This document shows positions 26,696 to 35,246 of a stretch of DNA of 64,000 nucleotides, piece by piece. Made by a program: the position numbers and the translations under genes. The notes below the pieces were generated by a model that saw only the letters and a program-made list of their open reading frames with translations, ran no database searches and had not been told where the DNA came from. The number at the start of each line of letters is the position of its first letter. Position 1 is the stretch's first letter. The DNA comes from Lysinibacillus fusiformis (lineage in GTDB: Bacteria; Bacillota; Bacilli; Bacillales_A; Planococcaceae), in the NCBI RefSeq assembly GCF_003049525.1, contig NZ_PYWL01000005.1, positions 1 to 64,000 on the forward strand, given 5' to 3'.

Positions 26696-26947
26696 TTAGT
26701 CTGTAAGAATAATGATGAATACGATGATTGAAGCTAACGCAAAAAATATCGCCATATACTTCATCCATTTTGCTTCTTTTCCATATCCTTGTTCTTCAAA
26801 ACTTTTTGCTCTAAAGCCATTTGACATGGCAAACATAATTGTCATTGCAAGTACAGCAAAATTAAATTTCCCTATAATAATAAATACAAGTGCCGCAATA
26901 CTAAAAATAGCGACTAAAATGGATGATAGCCATTTTCTGTTCATCAT
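26696..26947 (-). CDS. Small membrane protein, 83 aa, unknown function
   Basis: Two to three predicted hydrophobic helices (residues 6-26, 28-42 and 62-81) with a charged segment RAKSFEEQGYGKEAKW between. No family recognised. GGGGG precedes the ATG-ATG pair. It lies 40 bp after the yidC terminator on the same strand and could be expressed by read-through. Confidence 0.7.
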   Translation of the reverse strand: MMNRKWLSSILVAIFSIAALVFIIIGKFNFAVLAMTIMFAMSNGFRAKSFEEQGYGKEAKWMKYMAIFFALASIIVFIIILTD

Positions 26948-26957
26948 GTTGTCCCCC

Positions 26958-26990
26958 TAAAAAAATCGAGGCAACAGAGGCGCCTCGACA
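26958..26990 (-). terminator. Terminator of yidC
   Basis: Stem TCGAGGC / GCCTCGA followed by seven T on the minus strand, just after the yidC stop. Confidence 0.85.
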
Positions 26991-26998
26991 TGAATAAA

Positions 26999-27757
26999 TT
27001 ATTTTGCTTTTTCTGGATGTTGCGAATAGTACTTTCGCCCAATATATGTTTGTAGAATTAACAACGCACCACTGACAGACCAATACAAAGGTAATGCTGC
27101 CATAGATGACATCGAAATAAAGACAATCATAATTGGTGAAATATAAATAAACATTTTCATTTGAGCCTTTTGCTGCTCAGGTACAGTCCATAATGATACT
27201 CGTGCCTGAACGAGGTACACAATACCCGCTACAATCGTCATGACGATATCAGGTGACCCTAAGCTAAACCATAAAAACTCATGTGACTTCACATCTGTTG
27301 AATATAAAATTGAGAAATAAAGACCCATAATAATCGGCATTTGAATTAACATTGGTAAGCATCCCATGTTTAATGGATTAATGCCATGCTTTTGATAGAG
27401 AGCCATCATTTCTTGTTGATATTGCGTTTGCTCTTCTTTTGTCTTAGCTTCTTTCATTTTCTTCTGAACTGCTTCCATTTCAGGCTTGAATGCATCCATT
27501 TTTGTTTTCATCAATTGTTGTTGACGATAATTTTTCAACATAATTGGCATTAAGACTAAACGGATTAGAACAGTAATCGCAATGATTGCTAAACCATAGC
27601 TGCCTGCAAAGATATTGTTCCCGAAAAATTCCAATAAAAATTCCATAGGTTTTACAAAGATACTATAGAAAAAACCTTCTTTGTTTTGCACTGCTTGACA
27701 GCCACTAAGTACAAAAACAGCCAGCCCAAGCATTGAAAATAGTTTCAAATTTTTCAT
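26999..27757 (-). CDS. yidC: Membrane protein insertase YidC/OxaA (SpoIIIJ/YqjG type)
   Basis: A 252-aa insertase with lipoprotein signal (lipobox VLSGC, cysteine at residue 20) and five transmembrane helices. The hydrophilic-groove arginine is in ITVLIRLVLMPIM, followed by the cytoplasmic hairpin rich in Lys/Gln/Glu and the conserved GCLPMLIQMPI. It inserts membrane proteins alone or with SecYEG. Firmicutes usually have two paralogs; which one this is cannot be decided here. It is not next to rpmH-rnpA, which suggests the second paralog (YqjG-like). Confidence 0.92.
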   Translation of the reverse strand: MKNLKLFSMLGLAVFVLSGCQAVQNKEGFFYSIFVKPMEFLLEFFGNNIFAGSYGLAIIAITVLIRLVLMPIMLKNYRQQQLMKTKMDAFKPEMEAVQKKMKEAKTKEEQTQYQQEMMALYQKHGINPLNMGCLPMLIQMPIIMGLYFSILYSTDVKSHEFLWFSLGSPDIVMTIVAGIVYLVQARVSLWTVPEQQKAQMKMFIYISPIMIVFISMSSMAALPLYWSVSGALLILQTYIGRKYYSQHPEKAK

Positions 27758-27856
27758 TTTTCCACCTACTATAATTTATCAACTACTGTGAAGTATACCT
27801 TATAGGGTCTATCTTTATCAAATAGCAAGTGCTACTATTTATGTTTGTTATTTTCA

Positions 27857-27905
27857 TAAAAAAAGGTGCGAGCTATAGCAGTATAGCTAACACCTCTGCA
27901 CCTCA
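27857..27905 (-). terminator. Terminator of the AraC-type regulator
   Basis: Two-part stem AGGTG...AGCTATA / TATAGCT...CACCT followed by seven T on the minus strand. Confidence 0.75.
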
Positions 27906-27925
27906 TATTTTTCTATGCTCAAAAG

Positions 27926-28732
27926 CTATGCATTTTGTAATTCTGTCTCAGCCATTTCAAATCGGTAAAATTCATGATGAAGCTCATCTCTAAAATGCTT
28001 CGGCGTAACACCAGTATACTTTTTGAAAATACGTGTAAAATAACTTTGGTTACAGAAATGGAATTGATCAGATATAGATGTGATACTTTTGTTGGTATGT
28101 CGTAAGTAGTATTGTGACTCTTCTACACGTCGAACATTTAAGTATTCAACTAATGTAATACCTACATGTTCTCTAAAAATACGTGATAAGTGACTAGTAC
28201 TTATGTGGAAATTATTAGCTATACTTTCCACAGTTAAATCATTTTCTAATTCATCATTTATATACATGATCACTTTGTTGACAGTTTGATGTCGGAAAGT
28301 CGGTTGTTTGCGATCTGCAATAAAATAAACAAAGAAATCAATTAAATCATCGGCAAATTGCAAAAATTCTGCGTCTTTCATTTGGTTTTCGATCATATCA
28401 TTACAAGCAATATTGAAAGCAAATGCCTTTTTTGAAGGTACTTGATTGTCTAGCAATTTTCGAGCAACGATCGAAGACAAAACGGAAAAATAACCTCGAA
28501 CAATTTTAATGACCTGCTTCCCAAAACGAATTGAAAGAATATCAATTAATTCATGTAAAGATTTTTTCGCTTTGGTGGATTCTAAATGGTAAATTTCAAA
28601 AATTAATTTCGACTCAATATTAAAAAATTCTTCGACGCCGATATATTGATTTATATTATCGATTTCTTGGAAGTATCTTTTGGAAATCGTTTCTGACATA
28701 GAATGTTGATGTAGTTGCATAATCTTCCCCAT
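27926..28732 (-). CDS. AraC-family transcriptional regulator
   Basis: A 268-aa protein. The last 100 residues hold the two helix-turn-helix motifs of AraC regulators (VESIANNFHISTSHLSRIF and SISDQFHFCNQSYFTRIFKK followed by TGVTPKHFR). The N-terminal 160 residues are helical and not a cupin, so the signal is unknown. The start may be ATG at 28732 or the one four codons later. Target genes are not evident; it stands alone. Confidence 0.85.
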   Translation of the reverse strand: MGKIMQLHQHSMSETISKRYFQEIDNINQYIGVEEFFNIESKLIFEIYHLESTKAKKSLHELIDILSIRFGKQVIKIVRGYFSVLSSIVARKLLDNQVPSKKAFAFNIACNDMIENQMKDAEFLQFADDLIDFFVYFIADRKQPTFRHQTVNKVIMYINDELENDLTVESIANNFHISTSHLSRIFREHVGITLVEYLNVRRVEESQYYLRHTNKSITSISDQFHFCNQSYFTRIFKKYTGVTPKHFRDELHHEFYRFEMAETELQNA

Positions 28733-29225
28733 CTTTCCTCAGAGTGCACGAACTGCATTACAATATTTGACATCAATCCCAGTGAATAAAAAATAAGAAA
28801 ATAGTATTTATTAATTTATCTTAAGAACTGAGTCCTATTTCACATTTTTTTTAAAAAACTACCTTATAAATAACCTAACTTAAACACCAGAACACAAGAA
28901 AATAGACTATACAGTGAATTTTACCATATTCTGCGATTTCCTTTCAACCACATTTTAATTGCTACTCTAGTTCTAATTTATCACATAGCCATAGTAGAAA
29001 CCTTGTAAACTTATTCCTAACAATTAAATTTTACCATATACGTATTAAAATATTTTAGTCATTATCTAAATGTATTTACAAATTATACAAGACAAATTTC
29101 ACCATTCTAATGAGTCAATCGACATTTTTCTATTTTATTCCTAAATCTTCTCTATATAATTTATATGATTATGTAGTAAAATAGATGATAATACTATTTT
29201 TAAAAGTTTAGACGAGGTGTTTAAA
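28733..29225. other. AT-rich divergent intergenic region
   Basis: A 493-bp region, the longest non-coding gap in the window, between divergent regulators. It is strongly AT-rich with many short A and T tracts. I found no gene, RNA or repeat. It must carry the promoters of both regulators and could hold binding sites for them. Confidence 0.5.
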
Positions 29226-29876
29226 GTGGAACCAAAACAAATAGAAGAAATTATGGAGATTATTAAGGAATTCTTTCCCGAGAATACTTCCATTGCTATC
29301 TCTGATACCAATGAGTATTTGTATTACCAGCCAAGTAAAAAGGTTGATTTAAAAATTAAACCTGGCGACCCTATTAAAGAAGGTTCAGCGGCTCACAAAG
29401 CCCTAAGCTATGGTCAAAAAATTAGCTCGTACATCGAACCTGATGTTTTCGGTGTAGCTTATTACGGTATGAGTATTCCTTTAATGGAGGAAGGCGAAAC
29501 TAAAGGAGCTATTACTGCTATCTTCCCGCAAAAACCATCAGCATTCTTAACAAACTACATTACCATTAAAATCGATGATTGCTGGTACCCAATTAAGCAT
29601 GATCAAGTGATTTATTTAGAAACACAACTCCGTAAAACATTTGTTAAAACAATGTCTCGTGAAGGTTATCACCGTTTAAACCTAAGTGATTTAGAGCTAT
29701 TTTTAGCACCTGATTCATTTATTCGTTGTCACCGCTCTTACATCGTTAACATTGACTACATCGATGAAATTCAACCAGATTCTCACTCAACGTTTTTATT
29801 AATTATGAAAGACGGTACTCGTATCCCTGTTAGCCAACGCTATGCAAGCTATTTCCGCCGTTCTTTAGGTTTCTAA
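29226..29876 (+). CDS. LytTR-domain transcriptional regulator with N-terminal sensor region
   Basis: A 216-aa protein. The C-terminal 105 residues are a LytTR DNA-binding domain (VIYLETQLRKTFVKTMSREGYHRLNLSDLE... FIRCHRSYIVNIDYIDEI). The N-terminal 110 residues resemble a PAS/GAF-like sensor rather than a receiver domain (no phospho-acceptor pattern). GTG at 29226 is chosen because GAGGTG lies 6 nt upstream. It precedes the CoA-transferase gene on the same strand but is separated by a terminator; control of that gene is inference only. Confidence 0.85.
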   Translation: MEPKQIEEIMEIIKEFFPENTSIAISDTNEYLYYQPSKKVDLKIKPGDPIKEGSAAHKALSYGQKISSYIEPDVFGVAYYGMSIPLMEEGETKGAITAIFPQKPSAFLTNYITIKIDDCWYPIKHDQVIYLETQLRKTFVKTMSREGYHRLNLSDLELFLAPDSFIRCHRSYIVNIDYIDEIQPDSHSTFLLIMKDGTRIPVSQRYASYFRRSLGF

Positions 29877-29878
29877 TT

Positions 29879-29925
29879 TTAAATACAGCGAGCAATCTAT
29901 GTGGATTGTTCGCTGTATTTTTTTA
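29879..29925 (+). terminator. Terminator of the LytTR regulator gene
   Basis: Stem of 17 bp (AAATACAGCGAGCAATC / GATTGTTCGCTGTATTT, one mismatch) followed by a T-run. Confidence 0.9.
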
Positions 29926-30226
29926 ATCCGAAATAGATCCCCTCATGTCCCCTATTAACAATTTTTGCATAGTTTTTATGTAGAAATTACCTATATTTAT
30001 ACAGCTCTACAATAAAACGTTTTCTCTGTCGAAAAATCATCTTAATGCTCGATTTTCCTTTTTTTACTCAATTTAATGCTATTCATAAAGTAATTGTGAC
30101 AATTTGGTGATAGTATTATTCAAATGGTTGGAGTCATACTACAACTGAATAAACAGAAAATTCTCAAATGTTTTTTCTAGTTTTGTAATCGGTTTCCATC
30201 AAAATTATTTAGGGGAGGATTTTTTT
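29926..30226 (+). other. Upstream region of the CoA-transferase gene
   Basis: About 300 bp without a gene. It contains a TTGTGA...TATTAT-like promoter candidate near 30095-30120 with poor spacing, and a CcpA-type site near 30184. No riboswitch recognised. Confidence 0.45.
30184..30197 (+). promoter_or_regulatory. Candidate CcpA (cre) site
   Basis: TGTAATCGGTTTCC matches 13 of 14 positions of the cre consensus TGWAANCGNTNWCA. It lies 30 bp before the CoA-transferase start, downstream of the likely promoter, where CcpA acts as a roadblock. Repression of an acyl-CoA/acetate enzyme by glucose would make sense. Confidence 0.5.
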
Positions 30227-31747
30227 ATGGATGCAAATGTTCAAAAACGCCTAGGTTTAAAAGAGCTTGAGAGTAAAATTGTCACTGCTGAAGAAGCAGC
30301 AGCGCTTATTTCTAATGGTGATGTAGTTGGGATGAGTGGTTTTACTCGTGCTGGGGACGCAAAAGTTGTGCCAATGGCTTTAGTTGAGCGAGCAAAAAAT
30401 GAAGAATTCAAAATTGATGTATATACAGGTGCATCATTAGGACCAGAAGTGGATAAGTACTTAGCAGAAGCTGGTGCCATTCGTAAACGTGGACCATTCC
30501 AAGGAGACGCTGGTATCCGTAATTTAATTAACTCTGGTGATGTTTTATATGTAGATGCTCACCTTTCTCATAATGCTGAGCTAGTGCGCCAAGGAATTAT
30601 CGGACCAATTAAGTATTTAATTCTTGAAGCGGTTGCTATTACTGAAGATGGGTTAATCATTCCAACAAACTCTGTAGGTAACTCACCTATCTTTGCAGAA
30701 TATGCAGAAAATATTATTATCGAGTTAAACATCTCACATCCAGAAGCTTTAATCGGCATCCATGATATTTATGTACCTGGTGAACAAGGTAAGCGTGAAG
30801 CTATTCCAATGACAGACGCTATGCAACGAATTGGTGATATCGGTATTAAAGTGGATCCAGCTAAAATTAAAGCAATTGTTATTTCTGAAGAGCCAGATGC
30901 TCCTTCATTAATCGTACCTCCAGATGAAGAAACACAAACTATGGCAAACATTTTATTAGACTTCTTTAGCAATGAAATTAAAGCAGGTCGTTTAACCAAA
31001 CAATTAATGCCATTACAATCTGGTGTTGGTTCTGTTGCAAACGCTGTACTTGATGGCTTTGCAGATTCAGAATTTGAAGATTTAATCGTGGCATCAGAAG
31101 TACTTCAAGATGCAGTATTTAACTTAATCGATGCAGGTAAGGTTAAATTTGCCGCTGCAACTTCAATTACATTGACTGAAGAATTACAGCAAAAAGTATA
31201 TGGCAATTTAGAAAAATATGCTGATAAAATTTGCTTACGTCCACAAGAAATTTCTAACCACCCTGAGCTTATCCGTCGTTTGGGTCTAATCTCAATCAAC
31301 ACAGCTCTTGAGTTAGATATCTATGGTAACGTAAACTCAACGCATGTCTCTGGTACTCGTATGATGAACGGTATCGGTGGTTCAGGAGACTTCGCTCGTA
31401 ACGCACGCCTTGGTATTTTTGTTACAAAATCATACGCAAAAGGTGGAGCAATTTCTTCTATCGTGCCAATGGTATCTCACGTTGATCATACTGAGCATGA
31501 TGTAGATGTTATCGTAACAGAACAAGGTATCGCTGACTTACGTGGTCTTGCACCAAAAGAACGTGTACCTTTAATTATTGAAAACTGTGCACACCCAGAT
31601 TATAAAGAGCAATTATGGGATTACTACAACCGTGCTGTCGAAGCAACTGGTAGCCATCAAACGCCTCACCTTTTAGAGGAAGCACTTTCTTGGCATGTAA
31701 ATCTTGCTAAAAACAAAACAATGAAAAAAGAAGTTTCAAAAGCTTAA
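30227..31747 (+). CDS. Succinyl-CoA:acetate CoA-transferase / acetyl-CoA hydrolase family protein
   Basis: A 506-aa protein of the Ach1/AarC/YgfH family. The catalytic glutamate of CoA-transferases is present in ASEVLQDAVF (Glu291, equivalent to Glu294 of AarC). The GIGGSGDFARNA and VIVTEQGIADLRG motifs are also present. It probably exchanges CoA between succinyl-CoA and acetate or similar acids rather than hydrolysing acetyl-CoA. GGGGAGG precedes the ATG. Preceded by a cre-like site and a LytTR regulator gene. Confidence 0.9.
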   Translation: MDANVQKRLGLKELESKIVTAEEAAALISNGDVVGMSGFTRAGDAKVVPMALVERAKNEEFKIDVYTGASLGPEVDKYLAEAGAIRKRGPFQGDAGIRNLINSGDVLYVDAHLSHNAELVRQGIIGPIKYLILEAVAITEDGLIIPTNSVGNSPIFAEYAENIIIELNISHPEALIGIHDIYVPGEQGKREAIPMTDAMQRIGDIGIKVDPAKIKAIVISEEPDAPSLIVPPDEETQTMANILLDFFSNEIKAGRLTKQLMPLQSGVGSVANAVLDGFADSEFEDLIVASEVLQDAVFNLIDAGKVKFAAATSITLTEELQQKVYGNLEKYADKICLRPQEISNHPELIRRLGLISINTALELDIYGNVNSTHVSGTRMMNGIGGSGDFARNARLGIFVTKSYAKGGAISSIVPMVSHVDHTEHDVDVIVTEQGIADLRGLAPKERVPLIIENCAHPDYKEQLWDYYNRAVEATGSHQTPHLLEEALSWHVNLAKNKTMKKEVSKA

Positions 31748-31757
31748 TCTTCAATTT

Positions 31758-31802
31758 TCAGGACGCCTACTAAGTGAAAACTTATTGGGCGTTCTTTTTT
31801 AT
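31758..31802 (+). terminator. Terminator of the CoA-transferase gene
   Basis: Stem of about 14 bp (GGACGCCTACTAAG / CTTATTGGGCGTTC with mismatches) followed by six T. Confidence 0.8.
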
Positions 31803-31868
31803 TGGAAATGTTATAATAGGAATATATGCAACTAACTTACTAATTTGTTCTAATTCATGGGAGGAGCT

Positions 31869-33011
31869 ATGAAAAAATTTATTTATGTAATTATTTTCTT
31901 TTCTTTTTTCGACCTATTTACCCAGCTACCTGTTATGAGTACATATGCTGAGTCTTTAGGAGCATCAGCATTCCTTACAGGTCTTGCAGTAGGTATGTAT
32001 TCGTTATCCAATACATTTGGTAATATAATTTCAGGCTTTTTAACGGATCGCAAAGGACCTTTTATCATACTCATCGTTGGTCTCTTAACAACAGGTTTAT
32101 CATTAACACTTTATAACTTAGTAGAGGAGCCTATTGCGCTTTTAGTAGTCCGTTTTATTCATGGACTTGTTGCAGGCTTCATTGTCCCTGCCGCCTTTAC
32201 ATTTTTAGCAAACGCTACTGAGCAAGAAAAAAGAGGTAAGGGTAGTGCTATTTCTGGCGCATTTGTTGGTATTGCTGCTATTATTGGCCCTGCTTTTAGT
32301 GGTATTCTAGCAAGCCGGACAAGTGTCCCATTTGTTTTTAATATTACTGCAAGCTTTATGCTTTTATTAGGGATTCTTTCTTTCTTTTTACTAAGAGCAA
32401 ATCAAGTAAAAAAAGAAAAAGCGGCACCAAGTACATATATTCCGATAAGTGTATTTTTTAATAATACAGGAACATTAAAGGCATTTTCAGGAGCCTTTTT
32501 CTTAATGTTTTCACAAGGTGTAATTGCATATCTTCTACCGCTCAAAGTTCAATCTCTAGGCTTTGACTCTCGTTTAAGTGGCACATTGATGAGCACATTT
32601 GGTATTATCGCTGTACTTGTTTTTTTATTACCAACTAATCGTATCTTTGATAAGGTTAACCCTCTAAAAACATTGTCACTCGGTATTGGATTAATGGGAT
32701 TAAGCCAATTATTAATAAGCCAAGCCGATTCTAGCTCTTTGCTTTATCTAGCAATGGCATGTTATGGGGTTGGGTTTGGATTCCTTTTCCCTTCCGTCAA
32801 TTCACTTTTAATCGATTCTACAACGGCTGAAATACGAGGAAAAGCATATGGTTATTTCTATGCATTCTTCTCTCTTGGTGTAGTATTAGGTTCTTCCTTG
32901 TTAGGATGGCTATCACTTGGAGTGATCAGCGGCTTTATCTTTACGGGAATTGTATTATTAATATTTGCTGGAGTAATACTACTCCCACACAAAAGACCTT
33001 CTCATGCATAG
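31869..33011 (+). CDS. MFS transporter
   Basis: A 380-aa protein of 12 predicted helices with the MFS motif A (GFLTDRKGPF) after helix 2 and a related segment (FDKVNPLKT) in the second half. It belongs to the drug or metabolite efflux group; the substrate is unknown. ATG at 31869 follows GGGAGGAG. It is monocistronic and intact, unlike the MFS gene at 23 kb. Confidence 0.85.
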   Translation: MKKFIYVIIFFSFFDLFTQLPVMSTYAESLGASAFLTGLAVGMYSLSNTFGNIISGFLTDRKGPFIILIVGLLTTGLSLTLYNLVEEPIALLVVRFIHGLVAGFIVPAAFTFLANATEQEKRGKGSAISGAFVGIAAIIGPAFSGILASRTSVPFVFNITASFMLLLGILSFFLLRANQVKKEKAAPSTYIPISVFFNNTGTLKAFSGAFFLMFSQGVIAYLLPLKVQSLGFDSRLSGTLMSTFGIIAVLVFLLPTNRIFDKVNPLKTLSLGIGLMGLSQLLISQADSSSLLYLAMACYGVGFGFLFPSVNSLLIDSTTAEIRGKAYGYFYAFFSLGVVLGSSLLGWLSLGVISGFIFTGIVLLIFAGVILLPHKRPSHA

Positions 33012-33028
33012 ATGAGAAGGTTTTGTCA
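32995..33028. terminator. Convergent terminator between the MFS and YtxH-like genes
   Basis: Stem ACCTTCTCAT / ATGAGAAGGT overlapping the MFS stop codon, with TTTTGTC on the plus side. Confidence 0.7.
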
Positions 33029-33337
33029 TTATTTTTCCTTATCTTGAATTTCCTCATTATAGAAGTGGACACCAGTATGTCCTCCACCTTCAGCGACCAT
33101 TTCATTTGATGCAATCTTCGTTGGAGAAGTACCAGCCTCTGTTGCCACCTCTGTTGATACGCGTTCTGCAATATTGTCGTGCATATCAGGACCTGTTGTC
33201 AGATAAGATTCTAATCTTGATTTCATATTATTAAACATCGATAGTGCTTTATCACGGTTCTCTTTTTTACTTAAATAAGATGCTGCTAATCCCGCTAATC
33301 CTGCAATGACAACACCTGTTCCTTTTCGTTTAGCCAT
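33029..33337 (-). CDS. YtxH-like small protein, likely general stress protein
   Basis: A 102-aa protein with one short hydrophobic segment near the N-terminus (GVVIAGLAGLAASYL, residues 8-22) and a charged, helical rest. The layout resembles YtxH/gas-vesicle-type stress proteins, although identity to those is not clear. AGGAGGT precedes the ATG. A near-consensus SigB promoter lies upstream, so it is very probably a member of the SigB regulon. Confidence 0.75.
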   Translation of the reverse strand: MAKRKGTGVVIAGLAGLAASYLSKKENRDKALSMFNNMKSRLESYLTTGPDMHDNIAERVSTEVATEAGTSPTKIASNEMVAEGGGHTGVHFYNEEIQDKEK

Positions 33338-33384
33338 AATTTATTACCTCCTAAAAATATAGAAACTAGCTCTGTACTATAGTT

Positions 33385-33409
33385 TTTCCCTATTCTTAGA
33401 AGAATAAAC
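33385..33409 (-). promoter_or_regulatory. SigB-dependent promoter
   Basis: On the minus strand GTTTAT (33409-33404) and GGGAAA (33390-33385) are 13 bp apart, an excellent match to the SigB consensus GTTTAA-N12-15-GGGWAW. It lies 48 bp before the YtxH-like gene. No comparable sigma-A pair is seen between it and the gene. Confidence 0.75.
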
Positions 33410-33603
33410 ATTTATTTTTTTATCTCTATCTGCATATATATAAGAATAAGAAATATACTTGCCTACATATCCGCCGTACTAACCATTCTTCTATTAACAT
33501 TCAGCTCAATTTTCTACATTTATCATAATTATGTAATTTTTTATGATTATAATAGGCAAGTAAAGGGAATTAATAAATTAATACTAAAAATAGGAGCGTG
33601 ATT

Positions 33604-33708
33604 ATGATGAAGGATTTCGATTTAGCGTATGATTGGATAGACATGGCTTCATTAGTAGGTGGGGCAGGCCTTTTAACCGTACTAATTTATGGTGTGATAC
33701 TTCTGTAA
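33604..33708 (+). CDS. Small membrane peptide, 34 aa
   Basis: A 34-codon frame plus stop. AGGAG lies 7 nt before the ATG. The peptide begins with an acidic/aromatic segment (MMKDFDLAYDWIDM) and ends in one hydrophobic helix (SLVGGAGLLTVLIYGVILL). A TATAAT at about 33547-33552 could be its -10 box, and a terminator follows at 33738. I do not recognise it; single-helix peptides of this kind can be regulators of membrane complexes or type I toxins. Confidence 0.55.
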   Translation: MMKDFDLAYDWIDMASLVGGAGLLTVLIYGVILL

Positions 33709-33737
33709 GGAGCTACTTGAATGAGTTATCTTAGCAA

Positions 33738-33780
33738 TTAAAAGGCAATCCGCTTACCTATAAGCAGATTGCCTTTATTT
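33738..33780. terminator. Bidirectional terminator
   Basis: Stem AAAGGCAATC.GCTTA / TAAGC.GATTGCCTTT with one mismatch and flanking A and T runs, between the 34-aa gene and the acetyltransferase gene. Confidence 0.85.
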
Positions 33781-34061
33781 TATCGTTTTACATCATTATA
33801 AGCATCTGATTTGGCAAAGGCCGCAACTACATAGGAACAAACTGCTTCCATCTTATAGCCATGTTCACGCGCATACTGTGCTGCCTGATCAAGCAATTGT
33901 TTGGCCACCCCTTGACCTCGGAGCTTATCTGATACATATGTGTGATCCATTACCATTACTTGCCCGTTTTGTTGCCAAGTAATTTCTGCAAGTCTTTCCC
34001 CTGCTTGCTCATTCAAAAATGCAAATTTATTTCCTGCTAATTGCTGTAATTGAAATTCCAT
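33780..34061 (-). CDS. Small GNAT-like N-acetyltransferase, YjdJ family
   Basis: A 93-aa single-domain protein with the acetyl-CoA loop DKLRGQGVAKQLLDQAAQYARE near residues 45-66 and the cysteine/valine strand AVCSYVVAAFAKS typical of the short YjdJ/human NATD1-type acetyltransferases. AAAGGAG precedes the ATG. The substrate is unknown. Confidence 0.88.
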   Translation of the reverse strand: MEFQLQQLAGNKFAFLNEQAGERLAEITWQQNGQVMVMDHTYVSDKLRGQGVAKQLLDQAAQYAREHGYKMEAVCSYVVAAFAKSDAYNDVKR

Positions 34062-34131
34062 TTCTCACCACTCCTTTTATTCATAGTACCATAGCCTTTT
34101 GGATTTTCACAAAACTTGCGACTGTTCTAAA

Positions 34132-34187
34132 CAAAAAGAATCTGTCCACTCATTCTAGTAGATGAGTATGACAGATTCTTTTATTAT
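34132..34187 (-). terminator. Terminator of the DUF1002 gene
   Basis: Stem AAAGAATCTGTC...CTCAT / ATGAG...GACAGATTCTTT with flanking A and T runs, 7 bp after the stop. Confidence 0.8.
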
Positions 34188-34193
34188 TCATTG

Positions 34194-35108
34194 TTAGTTA
34201 AACCAAGAAGATATAGTATCTTTTAAATTAGCAAAGAAGCTTTTCACACTCTCCCAAAATCCTTTATCTTCCATAAGAGAGCCGAACTTTTCTTGAATCG
34301 TATTACTAATATCGTTTAATTGTTCAGACCATTTACTGAAATCAATATCCAGCTTACTGATTTTATCCATTAAATCTACGAGCAATTGACGGTCCTTTTC
34401 ACTTAAATTGATGTCAAGCTTGTTTAATTGCTCTTGAACGATCTTTTCAACTTCTTCACGTGTAGCTGGCTTTAATTCAGCAATTTGCTTTTTAATTTCT
34501 GTTAGTAATTCAGCTACCTTTGCATCATCCACACCGGCAGATTCAGCAATAGATGTTGCAACCGATAACTCCTCATTTGCTACATCTGTTCGTTCAATAT
34601 CAAGCGTTTCACCTGTAGTAACCTCGTATGCCTTGTAAATACCAACTAACGCCGAATGCCCTGTTACCGCCTTAGGTGCAGCCACCTGTACTGTAGCATC
34701 TTCAATCCCCGCCGTTAACATTGCATTCGCGTACATTTCTGATGTCACCTGTGTAATATTTGTTGGTGTGACAATTTCTATTACTAGACCTTCCCCTACA
34801 TCTCTTCGTGTAATTTTAGCAGAAGAATACATGCGGGAACTTGAATTACTATCTTTAATGTATTTAACTAGATCCTGACCTGATACCGTTATTTCTTCGA
34901 TTTCAGGTTCTTCATTGACTTTTAATGATTTTTTTACTGACTCTTTTTCAGCTTCAGATAAATTTGCTCCATATACAACGATTGGAACGCCTAACTTTTC
35001 ATCAATTGCTTTCGGAGGCGTATTATCAGATGCAAACCCTGTCGCTGGTGCCATCACACCAAATACCAACATAGTAGCTGTTAGTATTTTCATCCAAGTT
35101 TTTTTCAA
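34194..35108 (-). CDS. Exported DUF1002 (YpuA-like) protein
   Basis: A 304-aa secreted or membrane-associated protein. The signal peptide (MKILTATMLVFGVMAPATGFA) is cut after ATGFA. The body carries the DUF1002 core (GVPIVVYGANLSEAEKESV, AMLTAGIEDATVQVAAP, GHSALVGIYKAYE) and a long acidic C-terminal coiled region ending in FWESVKSFFANLKDTISSWF, which looks amphipathic. B. subtilis YpuA is similar and of unknown function. TTG at 35108 with AAAGGGG upstream is the best start. Confidence 0.82.
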   Translation of the reverse strand: MKKTWMKILTATMLVFGVMAPATGFASDNTPPKAIDEKLGVPIVVYGANLSEAEKESVKKSLKVNEEPEIEEITVSGQDLVKYIKDSNSSSRMYSSAKITRRDVGEGLVIEIVTPTNITQVTSEMYANAMLTAGIEDATVQVAAPKAVTGHSALVGIYKAYEVTTGETLDIERTDVANEELSVATSIAESAGVDDAKVAELLTEIKKQIAELKPATREEVEKIVQEQLNKLDINLSEKDRQLLVDLMDKISKLDIDFSKWSEQLNDISNTIQEKFGSLMEDKGFWESVKSFFANLKDTISSWFN

Positions 35109-35145
35109 ATCGTGTGACCCCTTTCGATAAAACCTCATAATTAGC

Positions 35146-35170
35146 CTGTATAATGTATACCACTATACAG
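35146..35170. promoter_or_regulatory. Inverted repeat upstream of the DUF1002 gene
   Basis: CTGTATA and TATACAG are perfect inverted halves spaced by 11 bp, about 40 bp before the DUF1002 start. The position overlaps the likely promoter, so it may be an operator. No regulator is assigned. Confidence 0.3.
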
Positions 35171-35246
35171 TTATTAGTACGTAAAAAAGCAGAGAAGGTT
35201 TCAAGGATGTCTCTTGTCGCTATTACTTAGTTTAATTAATCGTCCA

